A model generated the notes under the pieces. The model did not search any database and was not told where the DNA came from. It saw only the letters and a program-made list of their open reading frames with translations. 64,000 nt of DNA, taken from contig CATOGX010000079.1 of the NCBI GenBank assembly GCA_951799405.1, positions 105,543 to 169,542 of the forward strand. Reading direction: 5' to 3'. Position numbers and translations under genes: made by a program. This stretch comes from Agapetus fuscipes. Its lineage: Eukaryota; Arthropoda; Insecta; Trichoptera; Glossosomatidae. Positions 21,653 to 32,599 of this stretch are shown piece after piece. Each line of letters begins with the position of its first letter. The stretch's first letter is position 1.

Positions 21653-22672
21653 GGCTCAGTTTAGACACACGAAATTTTTTTGAAAAAGTTTCGATAGTGA
21701 CGTCAAGCAAGATGGCCGCTCCGCAGTGACAGTTGCTGGCAATTTTGATATTATGATGATTTTTAAAAAATGCCGCATGACCCGCTTATTTCGTAATGTT
21801 GGTCAGACTGAGTTGTCAGACATTTCCACTTCGGAGTTAAAATGTCTGAAAAGTCAAAGACAATAATGCTATGGACTCGACAATTTTGGTAGGTATTTAA
21901 TTTTTTTTTGTTAAGTTAAAACTCGAAAACCTTTATTTTCTGTGAAAACTAAAAACAATTTGGAAAATATAAAATAATTCTTAACCCCTTGAAAAGAAAA
22001 AGGAAGTAGGTAATAATTAAATTGAGTTTGTTCTTACTTTTGGATTAAAAACAATTTTATTTCACAACTGTGTTTTTTCCATTGCAACGTTTTAATTATG
22101 AAATGATTCCGTGAAACTTTTCACGGAAGAAACATGTTAATCAATTATTTTTATAAGTCGTAAATAATTTCAGTCGTAAGGGAAAATTAAATTTAATGTT
22201 GATCTCGGCAAATAAGCGCCAAAATCAATGACACAATATAATGTGAACACAATATAAAATACCAATGCAATATTAATGACACAATTGCAATATTGCATTC
22301 TGTTTCATAAAAATATTTTTGAGGTTAAGAACCCGTAATATATTTTCACAACTAACATTGGAATATTCAGCCAGTTTGTACAACACCACGATGAATTTTA
22401 AATTATCTGTATGATTCTTTTTTTTTACCGACGCATAGTTAAACTTAACACGTATTAAAATAATTTAATTCCTACATTATTTTAATCCCATTCGATGTTT
22501 GACTAAACCGCAACAGCTAAATGCCATTAGAAGAAAAAGATTCTGTTTTGTTCAAAAAATATTTTGTTCAAATGTGTGTGGAGACGGAAAACCGATAGTT
22601 GCCGCTAAAAATCGCTGTCTGACGTCACTATCGAAACTTTTTCAAAAAAAATTCTTGTGTCTAAACTGAGCC
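21653..22672 (-). mobile_element. 1,020-bp MITE, right member of inverted pair
   Basis: Near-exact reverse complement of 20507-21529, flanked by AAA on both sides. The two members plus spacer form a ~2.17-kb palindromic structure. Confidence 0.85.
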
Positions 22673-23099
22673 AAAGGCATGTTTCACATAAACAGTACAA
22701 AGAAAGTATAAATTAAGGATTAAAGATTTGAGCACATACTGTCGTGGCACACAAGGCAAAAAATGATTAGTTTTTGCATTGTGTGTCACAACATCTTGTG
22801 TTCAATACTTTTCCCTCTGTCTGGTAGGTGAGAGCCGTGAGACAGAAATATGTTTGTCTCTTTCTACTTTGACGTGATAAGATAACTGAAGCGCCTAGTT
22901 GCAAAATCCCCTAAAATCATTTGTTCATGATTTGAAATATTCAGCTTTTATTAATATCAATTGAAGATATGCCTCCGAATTGATTGTAAATATTTATAAA
23001 AAATATCAGGAACATGACGAATTTCAATTTGAATTACTTTTTTGTGTTGAAATTACCAAAATTTTATTAAAAATAAGTAAAATTTCATTATGGAGGATT

Positions 23100-25421
23100 T
23101 TGATTGGATTTTGATTTGATTGGATTGGATATCCGTGGGCTCAGACCATCATCTCTTGTGTGCAAAAGTAATGATAGGCGAAGTAAAAGATAGGAAAAGA
23201 ACGAAAGTGATTAAGATGAAAAGAGTGAAAGTGGAAAAATTAGATGATGAAAATGTCAGGAATGATTTTGAAGCTGAAGTAAGCCAGATTTTGAAATCGG
23301 ATGAATGCAAGGAACTTGTGAAGAATGCATGTGTAGAAAAAATGTGGAAAACATTTAAAACATGTTTGGTCGAAAGCGCAAGGAGAGTATGCGGTGAAGT
23401 TACGATTGGGCATAGAAAAGGCAATGAATGGTGGAATGATAGGGTTAAACAAGCAGTGAAAGAGAAGAAAGAGAGTTATTTAAAATGGATTAATGACAGA
23501 AAGAATAAAGTGTTAGAGACTGAATACAAGGCGAAAAAATGGCTAGCGAAGAATGAAGTTCAAATGAGTAAGAGAAGAATGGAAGAAAAATTGAGTGAAA
23601 GAGCACAGAATGACTTCTCTGACAATAAAAAGATGTTCTGGAGCTGGGTGAGACAAAACAACGACAGTTGTAGGTCCACAACTCCGGGAATCAAAAATGT
23701 AAGCGGAGACATTCTGTGGAATAAAGACGATGTAAAAAAGAGATGGAAAGAATATTTTAATGAGGTTTTTGGTGAAGAAGAATGTGATTTAACTGTGAAA
23801 GGAGATTATGATGAGGGCAATGTTTTGAAAATATCGAAAGAAGAAGTAAGAAAGGTCATAAAGGAATTAAAGAATGGGAAAGCTGCAAGTGTGGATGGTG
23901 TGAGACCTGAGATGATGAAAGCGGGAGGAGAATGTGTGATTGAATGGATGAAAGAGCTTTGCGAATTGTGTGTTAGTGTCAAGGAGGTTCCATCGGACTG
24001 GAGAGAGGCGGTCATTGTGCCAATTTACAAAGGTAAAGGTGACAAAAAAGACTGCCGTAACTTCAGACCGATTAGCCTTCTTAGTGTGCCAGGTAAAGTG
24101 CTATGCAAGATTCTTATCCATAGGGTAAGATTATCCACCCAGGAGAAGGTCTCAGATATACAATCTGGCTTTATGCCGGAAAGAGGTTGCGTAGACCAGA
24201 TATTCGCGCTTCGACAGATCGTCGAAAAACAGCTAGCCTTAAATAAAAAGGTCTACGCGGCTTTCGTAGATCTTGAGAAAGCCTTCGACTCGGTGGATAG
24301 AAGTATGATGTGGTGTGTGCTTGAGAGGTATGGTGTGAATAAAGCACTTCTGAACGCGATACGCGCCATCTATCTAAATAGCAGGGCGTGTGTCAGGGTG
24401 GATGGAGAATACAGCGAGTATTTTAATGTGTACAAGGGTGTGAGACAGGGTTGCATAATGAGCCCATGGTTATTCAATATAATTATGGATCATTGTGTTA
24501 AACAAGCGAATCTGAAAGGGCATGGCATACAGATTGGAGAGAGAAAAGTCGGAGTTCTGCTTTATGCTGATGATGCAGTACTAATTGCTGATTCAGCAGC
24601 AGAACTTCAGGCAATGCTCTCTAGTCTGAACCATGCTCTGTGTGTGAACAAGTTGAAAATTAATGCAAGTAAGACGAAAGTACTGATTTTTGACAGAACG
24701 GATGAAAATGAAGAATGCCCGTTTTTGTTGAATGGTACGAAAGTTGAAATTGTGGATGAATTTAGATACTTGGGAAGTATGTTTGAGAAGAATGGAAAGA
24801 TGACAAGAGAACTTGAGAATAGGGTGTGCAAGGGAAAGCAAGTGGTCGGTGCAATAGGAAGAATAGCAAAGAACAAGCGATTGACGATGGATCTGAGAAT
24901 GGCGGCACACAATGGCATATTGTTACCGACTTTGATGTATGGAAGTGAAGCATGGACAGTGAACGATAGCGAAATGAGTAAAGTATGTACGGTGGAAATG
25001 AAGCATTTGAGAAGCATGACAGGAAAAACTCTGAGGGATAGAGTTAGGAATGAATGGGTAAAAAAAGAATGTAAATTGAAAGAGGATGTGAAAGTTAAGG
25101 TACAAAAGAATGTGATGAGATGGTTTGGGCATGTGGAAAGAATGAATGATGATAGACTGACAAAGTATGTATACAAAGAAAGTGTGAAAGGAAAAAGAGG
25201 GAAGGGACGACCGAGAAAAGTATGGAGTGATCAGATTGAGGAGATTGTGAAAGAATGGGATATACAAAGTGAGCGTAAAAGAAGAAAATGCATGAAAAAG
25301 GTGATGGATATGAATGAATTGAAAGAGGTATGTAAGGATAGGAAAAAATGGAGGCAACTCTGCAGAGGCTCTGGCCACCCCTAGTGGAATGGCGACAGAG
25401 TTACAGTTACAGTTACAGTTG
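23100..25421 (+). mobile_element. 5'-truncated LINE with (ACAGTT)n tail
   Basis: The coding region is followed within ~10 bp by a microsatellite tail TTACAGTTACAGTTACAGTT (25395-25420), the usual end of several LINE clades. The 5' end lacks nearly all of the endonuclease domain. 3'-end fragments of the same family occur antisense at 30.7 and 30.9 kb. Confidence 0.85.
23120..25384 (+). CDS. LINE endonuclease(C-term)-reverse transcriptase polyprotein
   Basis: 754 residues without a stop. It opens within the last strands of an APE-type endonuclease (VGSDHHLLCAKV, the SDHH motif). Reverse transcriptase follows, with NFRPISLLSVPGKV (fingers), FVDLEKAFDSVDR (motif A, catalytic Asp), GVRQGCIMSPWLFNI (motif B) and VLLYADDAVLIADS (motif C, YADD). 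The C-terminal part has LPTLMYGSEAWTV, MRWFGHVERMND and GRPRKVW. That arrangement recalls RTE-like and related LINEs; I do not assign the clade firmly. The first Met shown is not the true start, as the ORF is truncated by incomplete reverse transcription. The undamaged frame implies recent insertion, but the copy cannot make an active endonuclease. Confidence 0.9.
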   Translation: MDWISVGSDHHLLCAKVMIGEVKDRKRTKVIKMKRVKVEKLDDENVRNDFEAEVSQILKSDECKELVKNACVEKMWKTFKTCLVESARRVCGEVTIGHRKGNEWWNDRVKQAVKEKKESYLKWINDRKNKVLETEYKAKKWLAKNEVQMSKRRMEEKLSERAQNDFSDNKKMFWSWVRQNNDSCRSTTPGIKNVSGDILWNKDDVKKRWKEYFNEVFGEEECDLTVKGDYDEGNVLKISKEEVRKVIKELKNGKAASVDGVRPEMMKAGGECVIEWMKELCELCVSVKEVPSDWREAVIVPIYKGKGDKKDCRNFRPISLLSVPGKVLCKILIHRVRLSTQEKVSDIQSGFMPERGCVDQIFALRQIVEKQLALNKKVYAAFVDLEKAFDSVDRSMMWCVLERYGVNKALLNAIRAIYLNSRACVRVDGEYSEYFNVYKGVRQGCIMSPWLFNIIMDHCVKQANLKGHGIQIGERKVGVLLYADDAVLIADSAAELQAMLSSLNHALCVNKLKINASKTKVLIFDRTDENEECPFLLNGTKVEIVDEFRYLGSMFEKNGKMTRELENRVCKGKQVVGAIGRIAKNKRLTMDLRMAAHNGILLPTLMYGSEAWTVNDSEMSKVCTVEMKHLRSMTGKTLRDRVRNEWVKKECKLKEDVKVKVQKNVMRWFGHVERMNDDRLTKYVYKESVKGKRGKGRPRKVWSDQIEEIVKEWDIQSERKRRKCMKKVMDMNELKEVCKDRKKWRQLCRGSGHP

Positions 25422-25794
25422 CAAATCACATTTGATTTTAGGGGTTTTTGCAAGTTACACACACAATTTTAGGGGGTTTTGAAACCAACAAGAAACTGGC
25501 AATTATAAAAGGGCTGGTTGCAGGGTGGATAATTCAGGCAAATGTTCGAAGGTAAATAAAAATATCAGTTAATAATTCAAAAGCTTTTCATTTTATTTAT
25601 ACACCTAGGTAAAGTGAAAAATAAAAAAATGTAAGTAGGAACTTAATAATATAAAAGTAGTATGTATATCAAAAATCAGACACATTTATAAATATTATAT
25701 TATCCTTAGATTAAAATTACTTCACATTGTTGATCCTCACACGATGTGTCGTCTGATAATAATTGATCATCTTGGGCTAAAGCCGTGTTCTCTA
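25422..25794. other. Transposon subterminal region
   Basis: Continuation of the host DNA transposon between its LINE and Helitron insertions. It holds TTTTAGGGGG/GTTTTG motifs matching the right end, then AT-rich non-coding DNA. Confidence 0.5.
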
Positions 25795-27642
25795 TCCCCT
25801 ATAATATAAAATTCAACGGCCTCCCCATACAAAATAATTGTGCGTTAATGGCATTCAAACTGAAGAACTCCTGAACAGATGCACGTCATATTCACAACAA
25901 ATATTGTTCAGGACTTGGGATGTGCTTCCTCATCATTAGTAGATTTTAAATTGTTGTTTTTTAAATAAATACATGATCGATCACAACACCTTTTTATGTA
26001 AAACCTATGCGAGAAACAAAACTCATTTTGACATTCGAATTTCAAATAAATTGCCAACACTTCAACATAGGCTTCAAAGTTCCCATACAAGTCGATTCTT
26101 TTTCTGTTGAATTCCGTTGAGTACCTACCTATATTCTTTATTTATTTCAAAATTATACTTCAACCAGTTATTACATGTATTTTTTAGAAATAACTACGAT
26201 CGATTAGGTCAACTTTTTATATGGAACCATACTTTTTGCGGCATTTAATCTTTTTAATATTACAATATATAATCTAAGTTGCATAGATGCATTAACATTT
26301 ATAATTCATATTCAATGCATGCCCCCATGGATACACGAGTAAGTTCGCGCTTATCAATGCTGCATGTGTAATAACAAATAAAAATTTCAGCCTCTCATAA
26401 CCATAACCCTTCAACTTTTGCCGACCTTTACAGAAACAGGGGGAACATTTGTTAAGTGAACCCATTTATGTGATATGGGTGGTAAGCCTCATAATAACCC
26501 TTACTTGAAGGAATTTGAGTTTGAAAAATCCTTAAACAACGGTTATCTTAATTTATAATCTAAAGTTGCACAAAAGAGTTTTGATGATTCAAATATAATG
26601 CACACCCACAAGCTGGCAAATGTCATTTCACGCTAACATATAATTGTGGCACTTGATGTTTTTAATATTATTAGAATATATAATCTAAGTTGCATAGATA
26701 CAATAACTTTTATAATTCATATTCAATGCGTGCCCCCATGGAGACACGAGTGAGTTCCCGCTTAGAAATGCTACATGTGAACTTACAAATTATTATTAAG
26801 GCCTCTAATGAACATAAGCTCTGCAATTTTTGCCGACCTTTTCATAAACAGGGGGAACATTTGTAAGTGAGCCATTTTTTACGATATGAGTGTTCAGGCT
26901 CATACTAACCTATAAGTCAAGGAATTTGAGTTTGAAACATCCTTAAACAACGGTTATCTTAATTTATAATCTAAAGTTGCACAAAAGAAATTTGATGATT
27001 CAAATACAATGCACACCCACAAGCTGGCAAATGTTTTTTCACGCTAACATATAATTGTGGCACTTGATGTTTTTAATATTAGAATATTTATCTAAGTTGC
27101 ATAGATACATTTTATAATTCATATTCAATGCAAATCAATTCAAATATAATTCACACGCTCAGGCTGGCAAATGTTTTTTCACGCTAACATATAATTGTGG
27201 CACTTGATGTTTTTAATTTTAGAATATTAATCTAAGTTGCATACATACATTTTATAATTCATATTGAATGCATGCCCCCAAGCAGACATGAGTGAGTTTG
27301 CGCTTACAAACGCTGCATGTGTAATTACAAATAAAAATTTCAGCCTCTCTTGACCATAAGCCCTACAACTTTTGCCGACCTTTTCAGAAACAGAGAAACA
27401 TTCGTTCAGTGAACATTTTTTTAAGGTACCTATGGGAGGTCAGACTCATACCTCATGCTTCATACAAGATACTCAGAACATGAAAGAACTAAATAACCCT
27501 TTTACCGCAATTTTTTTTCAAATTACTTCTTAAAGCATTTAATTACTATGAAGGAGGTGTGAGGAAAAATTATTGCGAAGCCAGACTTACACTGCCCGAA
27601 GGGCCTAGCAGACAGCCGTGCGCAGCACGGTCAGTCTGCTAG
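25795..27642 (+). mobile_element. Non-autonomous Helitron
   Basis: Starts TCCCCTATAATATAAAATTC after an A. It ends CCGTGCGCAGCACGG hairpin, CAGTCTGCTAG, followed by T. 1,848 bp. The interior, including two-plus units of the ~410-bp repeat, is the reverse complement of parts of the 9002-12588 copy. No Rep/helicase ORF. Confidence 0.88.
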
Positions 27643-27666
27643 TTGCTTTATAAAACGTGAGGCTGT

Positions 27667-30073
27667 TTAGCTCACGCCACTGCCCTCCATAGCTACTTTT
27701 AAAGGATTGGGTGGTAATCCAACTGGTACAGTTATCGAATCGAGCATAGAGATTTTTGTATTTTTTTTTGTAATACATTTTTTTGCCATCAATTCTGCTC
27801 TATAGGTCATTTCCCCTTGAATCAAAAAGTTGTCAGTTTTTGTTCTAGTTAGTATTAATCGTTTGCTTTTGTTCAAAGAAAAATGCCATGCTGTCGTTTG
27901 TTTTATGATATTTTTTTAATCATTTTTCCAGTTAAACACTGGTATGTCAGCTAAGTTTATCACACTAGCATGCTCTGCCAGTAAATCCACGTAAGTATTT
28001 GGATCCACTATTTCTTCTATTCTTCTTATTCGTTTTTCAATCCTGGCAAACACCCTATCTGGTGGCAAATAGCTGTGCCCTACTACTGGGAAAAATAAAT
28101 CAATTTTTTTAATATGTCTTGGAGCATTATTAACCAGCCATTTTCCCAGCATAGCTATCATGGCTGTATTTTTATTTTGTCCCCCACAGCCGTCACATAC
28201 CAATTTTAAGCCTTCTATATTTTGGGTAAAATTAATGTTGCATAAACGATGATATACTGCGCTCGCAATTTCGTTCGATCGTTTTGATCGTTTTATTTCG
28301 TCCCAGTAGTACGCAAAAACATTTTCTGTGGTTAGTGTTGACTTTGAACCACCCAATACTATTGTGAAATTAAAAAAACTCCACTGCCTACTGAAGTACA
28401 CGGACTGGTCAGGGAGTTTCGGCAAAAGTCAACGACGTTAGCCATGTTGAAAGCACCGGTTCCCATAGATCACCGAAGTTAAGCAACATTGGGCGTGGTC
28501 AGTACTTGGATGGGTGTGCGCTCAGGTACACCGCGTGTCGTTGGCATCTCGGACCGGTCCGTAGTCCGTTGTGGCAACACTTCGGACTCGTAAATATTTG
28601 GAAGGTTGTGGATTCGGATCCCGGCGGAGCACACAAAAAATACCATTAATATTTCGAATGTGCTCTTCGCTGGGTTGAAGAATTCATAAGCCTTTACCAA
28701 TGACCGGTCACCAAGGGTCCATCCAGCCTTACAGCAACTGGGTCTTGCTTGAGTATTGGCGCTTTGTAGCGACGACCAAGCTCGTACACCTCTGCGGCAC
28801 TACAACAAGTGTCATAGACCCCTAGAGTCTTCAGAATCTAGGGAGTCTCCCGCACAGGATTTTCTTAAAAAAAAAAAAAAAAGGCTATTTTTCTGACAGT
28901 CGAATGACAATGTCAGAATATCTTCTTTTTCCTCTCTCAAAATTTGATAAAACGTTTTATACCGAAGACTGTGTACTCGCTTTAATAACATCAGGTCATT
29001 CTTTTCTTCCGCGTTTTCGACTCTTTTAATTTTGTCAGTAATTTGTAAGCATAGCGAACAAACATCTGTTCGCGGACTCCCAAAGCCAATGTTATAACCA
29101 GTATTGAAAATTTTCCTGAAATACGACTGTTTTACTTTAAGGGTATCATCCTCAACTTTAGAATTATACATATTCCATAATTTTCTGATACTCAATTCTG
29201 AAGATAAGTATATCCGACGCACAGTTTTATTGCGGCAGTAATGAGGCTCGCTTCCTTTTAGATTTTCAATAAAAACTTTTACAGCTTCTCTCTTTCTGGA
29301 ATACTTGTCAGTTCGGCGGTCACCACCGCGGTTTTCTTTCAGTATGTTGCCAGGTGTTTGAAGACATCTTCTAATAGCACCTTGGATTCTATCCTTTCTT
29401 ACTTGTATTGCTCCCATGAAAGTTTTTTGACATACTGGCATGAGTGTTCCTTTCTTCACTTTTATAAAATATTTAGTGGAAATTTTTCTTTTCGACGTTG
29501 TATTATGAATTTTGGGATTTTTCCCTTGGCAATATTTTGCGATGAATCTGTCTTGATCCAGCTTACAATTTGTATGGTAAAAATCTTCATGGAATCTTCG
29601 TATGTCTTGTTTTGATACGAGACTGCATTTAAAAGATTTTTGGTTGTGATTACAGGTGGGAAACTCTGGAAGTTGTTTTGCAATATACCTAAAAAAATAA
29701 ATAAGTTTGATTACTTTAGTCATTTAATAAATATATTATTTGATTTAATAAAATGTGCGTGAAAATGAGTAGGAATGCTATAATAGTAATTTAATTACGT
29801 TATAAAATTCTTAATTTATTAACAGTAAAATACCTACCTAATATTAAAACATAAAGCAGCGTGAAAAAAATATTATGCTTTAAGTAAGTACCTAAGGGCA
29901 CAGGTATTACTTGAATTCACTCTGCATTCTGTCATATAATATCAACAAAAAGTATCATTTTTATCATACCTTTTTTGACGTTCAACATTTCGTTTCCACA
30001 TTTTTTCGTTACGCAAACGCTTTCGAGCTTCATTAGGTTTGGATTTAGGCACATTAATCGACTGTTCATCCAT
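27667..30073 (-). pseudogene. Unfamiliar transposase-like gene (two exons, SINE-disrupted)
   Basis: Exon 1 (30073-29970) starts MDEQSINVPKSKPNEARKRL and ends at a consensus donor (AAG|GTATGA). Exon 2 begins at 29688 after TTTTTTTAG. The join completes Arg in QKRYIAKQL. Features include a conserved CSLCLQ (CxxC) and a SFDCQKN segment. After a SINE insertion (28428-28882) come YYWDEIKRS, LVCDGCGGQNKN, FPVVGHSYLPPDRVFARIEK and, past one in-frame TAA near 27913, TTAWHFSLNKSKRLILTRTK. The two Asp-centred motifs (SFD, VCDG) suggest an RNase-H-fold DDE/D nuclease, but the family is not one I can name. I have seen similar proteins listed as uncharacterised in insects. Without the SINE and the stop, the frame would be continuous. 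Confidence 0.7.
28428..28882 (+). mobile_element. 5S rRNA-tRNA fusion SINE
   Basis: The head (28428-28546) follows 5S rRNA closely: GTCAACGACGTTAGCCATG, GATCACCGAAGTTAAGCAAC (A box/IE side), GGTCAGTACTTGGATGGGTG (C box) and ACACCGCGTGTCGTTGGC. It is followed by the tRNA-like family-2 SINE (GGATTCGGATCCCGGCGGAG B-box remnant) and a tail module GACCCCTAGAGTCTTCAGAA. It ends in A16. It splits the transposase ORF between QKN and LPKLPDQ. The target-site duplication is unclear. Confidence 0.85.
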
Positions 30074-30684
30074 TATTTTTGCAGATTTTTACACAAATAA
30101 AGGGACCAAAAATACACAACCACGTCAACCACTTATATCAGAACACTATGGCGGCCATTTTGGATTTAGATTGAAATGTCATCATTTTTCTTATCTGTGA
30201 TTGGCTTATTTGTTTTAGGGCAATTTGCAACTAACATGTGATGTTTTAGGGGGTTTTGCAACTAACCATGTTTAAAGATTCGATATTTTGTATGAAATTA
30301 GATGAGTTTTGCAAATAACATGTTTACAGTCCTGTCAAGAATTTCATTATCTTCCTAACTGTATATCCAACTCAAAATATATGAAAAACCATTTTAGGGG
30401 GTTTTGCAATTAAGCGCTTCAACTACAAGTTTTGCACGCAAAAATGATTTTTGGTGTCATTTATTTTGACTAATAATGTTACATTGCCTCAAATTATACT
30501 ATATGTGTACAGATCTGGGATGGCGATGTCCCTTTCACAAATTTCTATTGCACAGGGTTACTCCTCGTTCACCGAAAACTAATTTAAAAAAAGTGTTTCA
30601 TATTTTCTACATTATTAGAAATCTTACCAATTATTTAATGTTTTAAAATTGTAATTTAAGCAACGCCCTAAATGACTACAGCAT

Positions 30685-30985
30685 GAGTTCTCAATATTTT
30701 TCGGGTGGCGACTTGTATCTAGTCGTTATTCCGCTAGGGGTGGCCAGTACCTCTGTAGATATATTTCCACTTTATTTATTTGTTCATTTTCTAGTTTGGT
30801 TTTTATTTGTAAGTTCACATTCAGCATTTGTAAGCGCGAACTAACACGTGTTTGTGGGCATGCATTTGATACGAGTTTTGATTGTTAATTTAGCTTTGCA
30901 ACTTCGATTATAGATTATTACAGACTGTAACTCTGTCACCATTCCGCTAGGGGTGGCCAGAGCCTCTGCAGAGTTGCCTCATTTT
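30685..30985 (-). repeat. LINE 3'-end fragments
   Basis: Two antisense pieces match the end of the 23.1-kb LINE ORF. They are 30715-30760 and 30926-30985, the latter with CTCTGTCACCATTCCGCTAG then GGGTGGCCAGAGCCTCTGCA. Between them (30795-30925) lies a sense LINE 3'-UTR-type fragment with AAGTTCACATTCAGCATTTG. Confidence 0.75.
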
Positions 30986-31034
30986 CAATATCGACGGACT
31001 TTGGTCGTTTTCAATATAGCTTATTCGATCTCTG

Positions 31035-31250
31035 TTACAAAGATGTATTGACATTCAAGGCTTATTCATATTTAATGCACGCCTATAATATGCAGGCACA
31101 TCTAAATTCACGCTTACACATGTTGCATGTGTACCTACATACATTTTTTTTTTACTTTCTCTGAAATAGCGGTGACATTGGCAAGTAAAAACATTTTTTA
31201 CAGCATGAGTGGTCAGCCACATGCCAACCTACAAGTTAAAGAACACAAAT
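31035..31250 (-). repeat. LINE 3'-UTR repeat (family A)
   Basis: Antisense copy: CTCTGAAATAGCGGTGACAT, GTGGTCAGCCACATGCCAAC and CAAGTTAAAGAACAC in the usual order. Diverged. Confidence 0.7.
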
Positions 31251-31860
31251 ATATGATCAACTCAACTTAACTAAGCTACACATATAGTGAAGCTTCTTGC
31301 CGCGTTATTGTCTAGCCAGACAAATTTGGTTGGTGAAGACAATTTTAATTCACAAAACTATTTATAAAAAAGAATGGTTCAACTTCAAAACTATCGATAT
31401 TTTTTTTTAAATCAAGAAAAAAACCCATTAAGTTAAAGATTGCGACCCTGGTGCGTGAGCAAATGGATTCACACACACACGTCAAAATCGGGTGTTGTAT
31501 GCGTAAGCTCGCTCGCCGGAAATTTCTTAGACAATGGGACGTGCTTTCAACTCTGCATCTCAAGCTCGAATGTCGTTGAAACGAAATAAACAGCCGCTTT
31601 TATTCTATAGCTTTTCGCTTAACAAAATTGTATGGAATTTTCGGAGCTGTTTTTTTATTGTATTTTGTTAAATTAACATGCATTATCACGAAAAAAAATG
31701 CGGTCAACTTTGAGTTTGATTAATAAACTTACTATTCATATATATTTTTTGTATACTTTCATTCATAAAATTCAAGTTATTCATTGAACCCAGATAGCAT
31801 TATTTCGTAATATTTCATAAGTTTGTGTACATTTTGACAGAATTCAAATAACTTTTATCA
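31251..31860. other. Intron 1 distal part, unassigned
   Basis: AT-rich sequence leading to exon 2 of the SDR gene. A minus-strand frame near 31345-31563 has no recognisable domain. Confidence 0.4.
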
Positions 31861-32031
31861 TTTTTGGAAACGGTCAATCTGTAAAGTATACATTTCTTTA
31901 TTTTATTCTAACAGTAACAGATTAAAAAAAAAAAGTAAACATAATGGACATTTAAAACCCAGAACACCGTTTTGGACGTATTCGCTCTAAGATGTCCATC
32001 ATGGCTCTCTGCGAATTCGCATTGTTTCCAG

Positions 32032-32228
32032 GGGGAGGCCGGGGCCTGGGGGTGGAGGTGGTGCGCACCCTTGTAGAGAGCGGCTACCACGTGGTTCTGG
32101 GGGTGCGCAACGTGTCAGCCACAGAGAAACTCCTCAAGGAGCTGCAGCAACAAGGATTCAAAGGATCAGCTAGCGCAGAACGGCTGGATCTGACCAGTCT
32201 GAAGGTTATCAGACAATTTGCCGATGTG
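32032..32228 (+). CDS. DHRSX-like short-chain dehydrogenase, exon 2
   Basis: The acceptor TTGTTTCCAG precedes it and the donor GTG|GTGAGT follows. With the last base of exon 1 it gives 66 codons. These cover the rest of the TGGGRGLG dinucleotide-binding turn, helix B, the second strand ending VVLGVRN (the Arg after the strand favours NADP(H) over NAD(H)), and RLDLTSLKVIRQFAD with the DLTS adenine-pocket motif. It is GC-rich against an AT-rich background, as expected of a real exon. Reading from the upstream ATG at 31992 would add intronic sequence, so that start was rejected. Confidence 0.88.
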
Positions 32229-32333
32229 GTGAGTCTATTCTTAGTTTCAATAAAAAAACTTATGCCACTTTTAGCAAAGAGTTGGCTGTTTTATTTATGT
32301 ACTTTTACTATCAATAAAATACACAATGAATTG

Positions 32334-32521
32334 TTTTTGTGGTTTTTCGGGTTAGACTATGGTCTACATGCAGCTGTTGACGTTAACTCAGTCAACAACG
32401 ACAGGCGACCGAAGAGCGCCGTTATAACTAGCCTTGAAAATGCCTTCTACTCATGAATGTGAAACATCGACAGATAAAAAAGCTGCATGTAGACCATGGT
32501 CTAACCCGAAAAACCACAAAA
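32334..32521. mobile_element. Small MITE in intron 2
   Basis: Inverted ends TTGTGGTTTTTCGGGTTAGA ... TCTAACCCGAAAAACCACAA with ~40-bp arms that also contain CATGGTCTACATGCAGCT. ~188 bp, no coding capacity. Confidence 0.78.
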
Positions 32522-32599
32522 ATACCAACCATGAAAGTGTTAGTGAAAGTTTACAACTTTATTTAAAATACCTACATAATCTAAGGTGAAAATATATTG

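Larger units (their letters stand above)
22888..30420 (-). mobile_element. DNA transposon with nested insertions
   Basis: Ends GAAGCGCCTAGTTGCAAAAT and, complemented, GAAGCGCTTAATTGCAAAAC are inverted repeats of ~30 bp continuing CCCCTAAAAT. The 4-bp flanks AACT (22884-22887 and 30421-30424) fit a TSD. Subterminal TTAGGGGGTTTTGCAA-type motifs recur at 25435-25490 and 30215-30410. One minus-strand transposase-like gene fills 27667-30073. A LINE (23.1-25.4 kb), a Helitron (25.8-27.6 kb) and a SINE (28.4-28.9 kb) have landed inside. Without them the element would be about 2.9 kb. Superfamily not identified. Confidence 0.72.

Noticed and set aside
28428..28548. Functional 5S rRNA gene
   Set aside because: Many substitutions, no T-run terminator, and direct continuation into a SINE body with an A tail.
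31992..32456. A single 154-aa SDR protein
   Set aside because: Residues before GGGRGLG and after QFADV are intronic. Acceptor and donor sites and exon 1/3 phases define the real exon.
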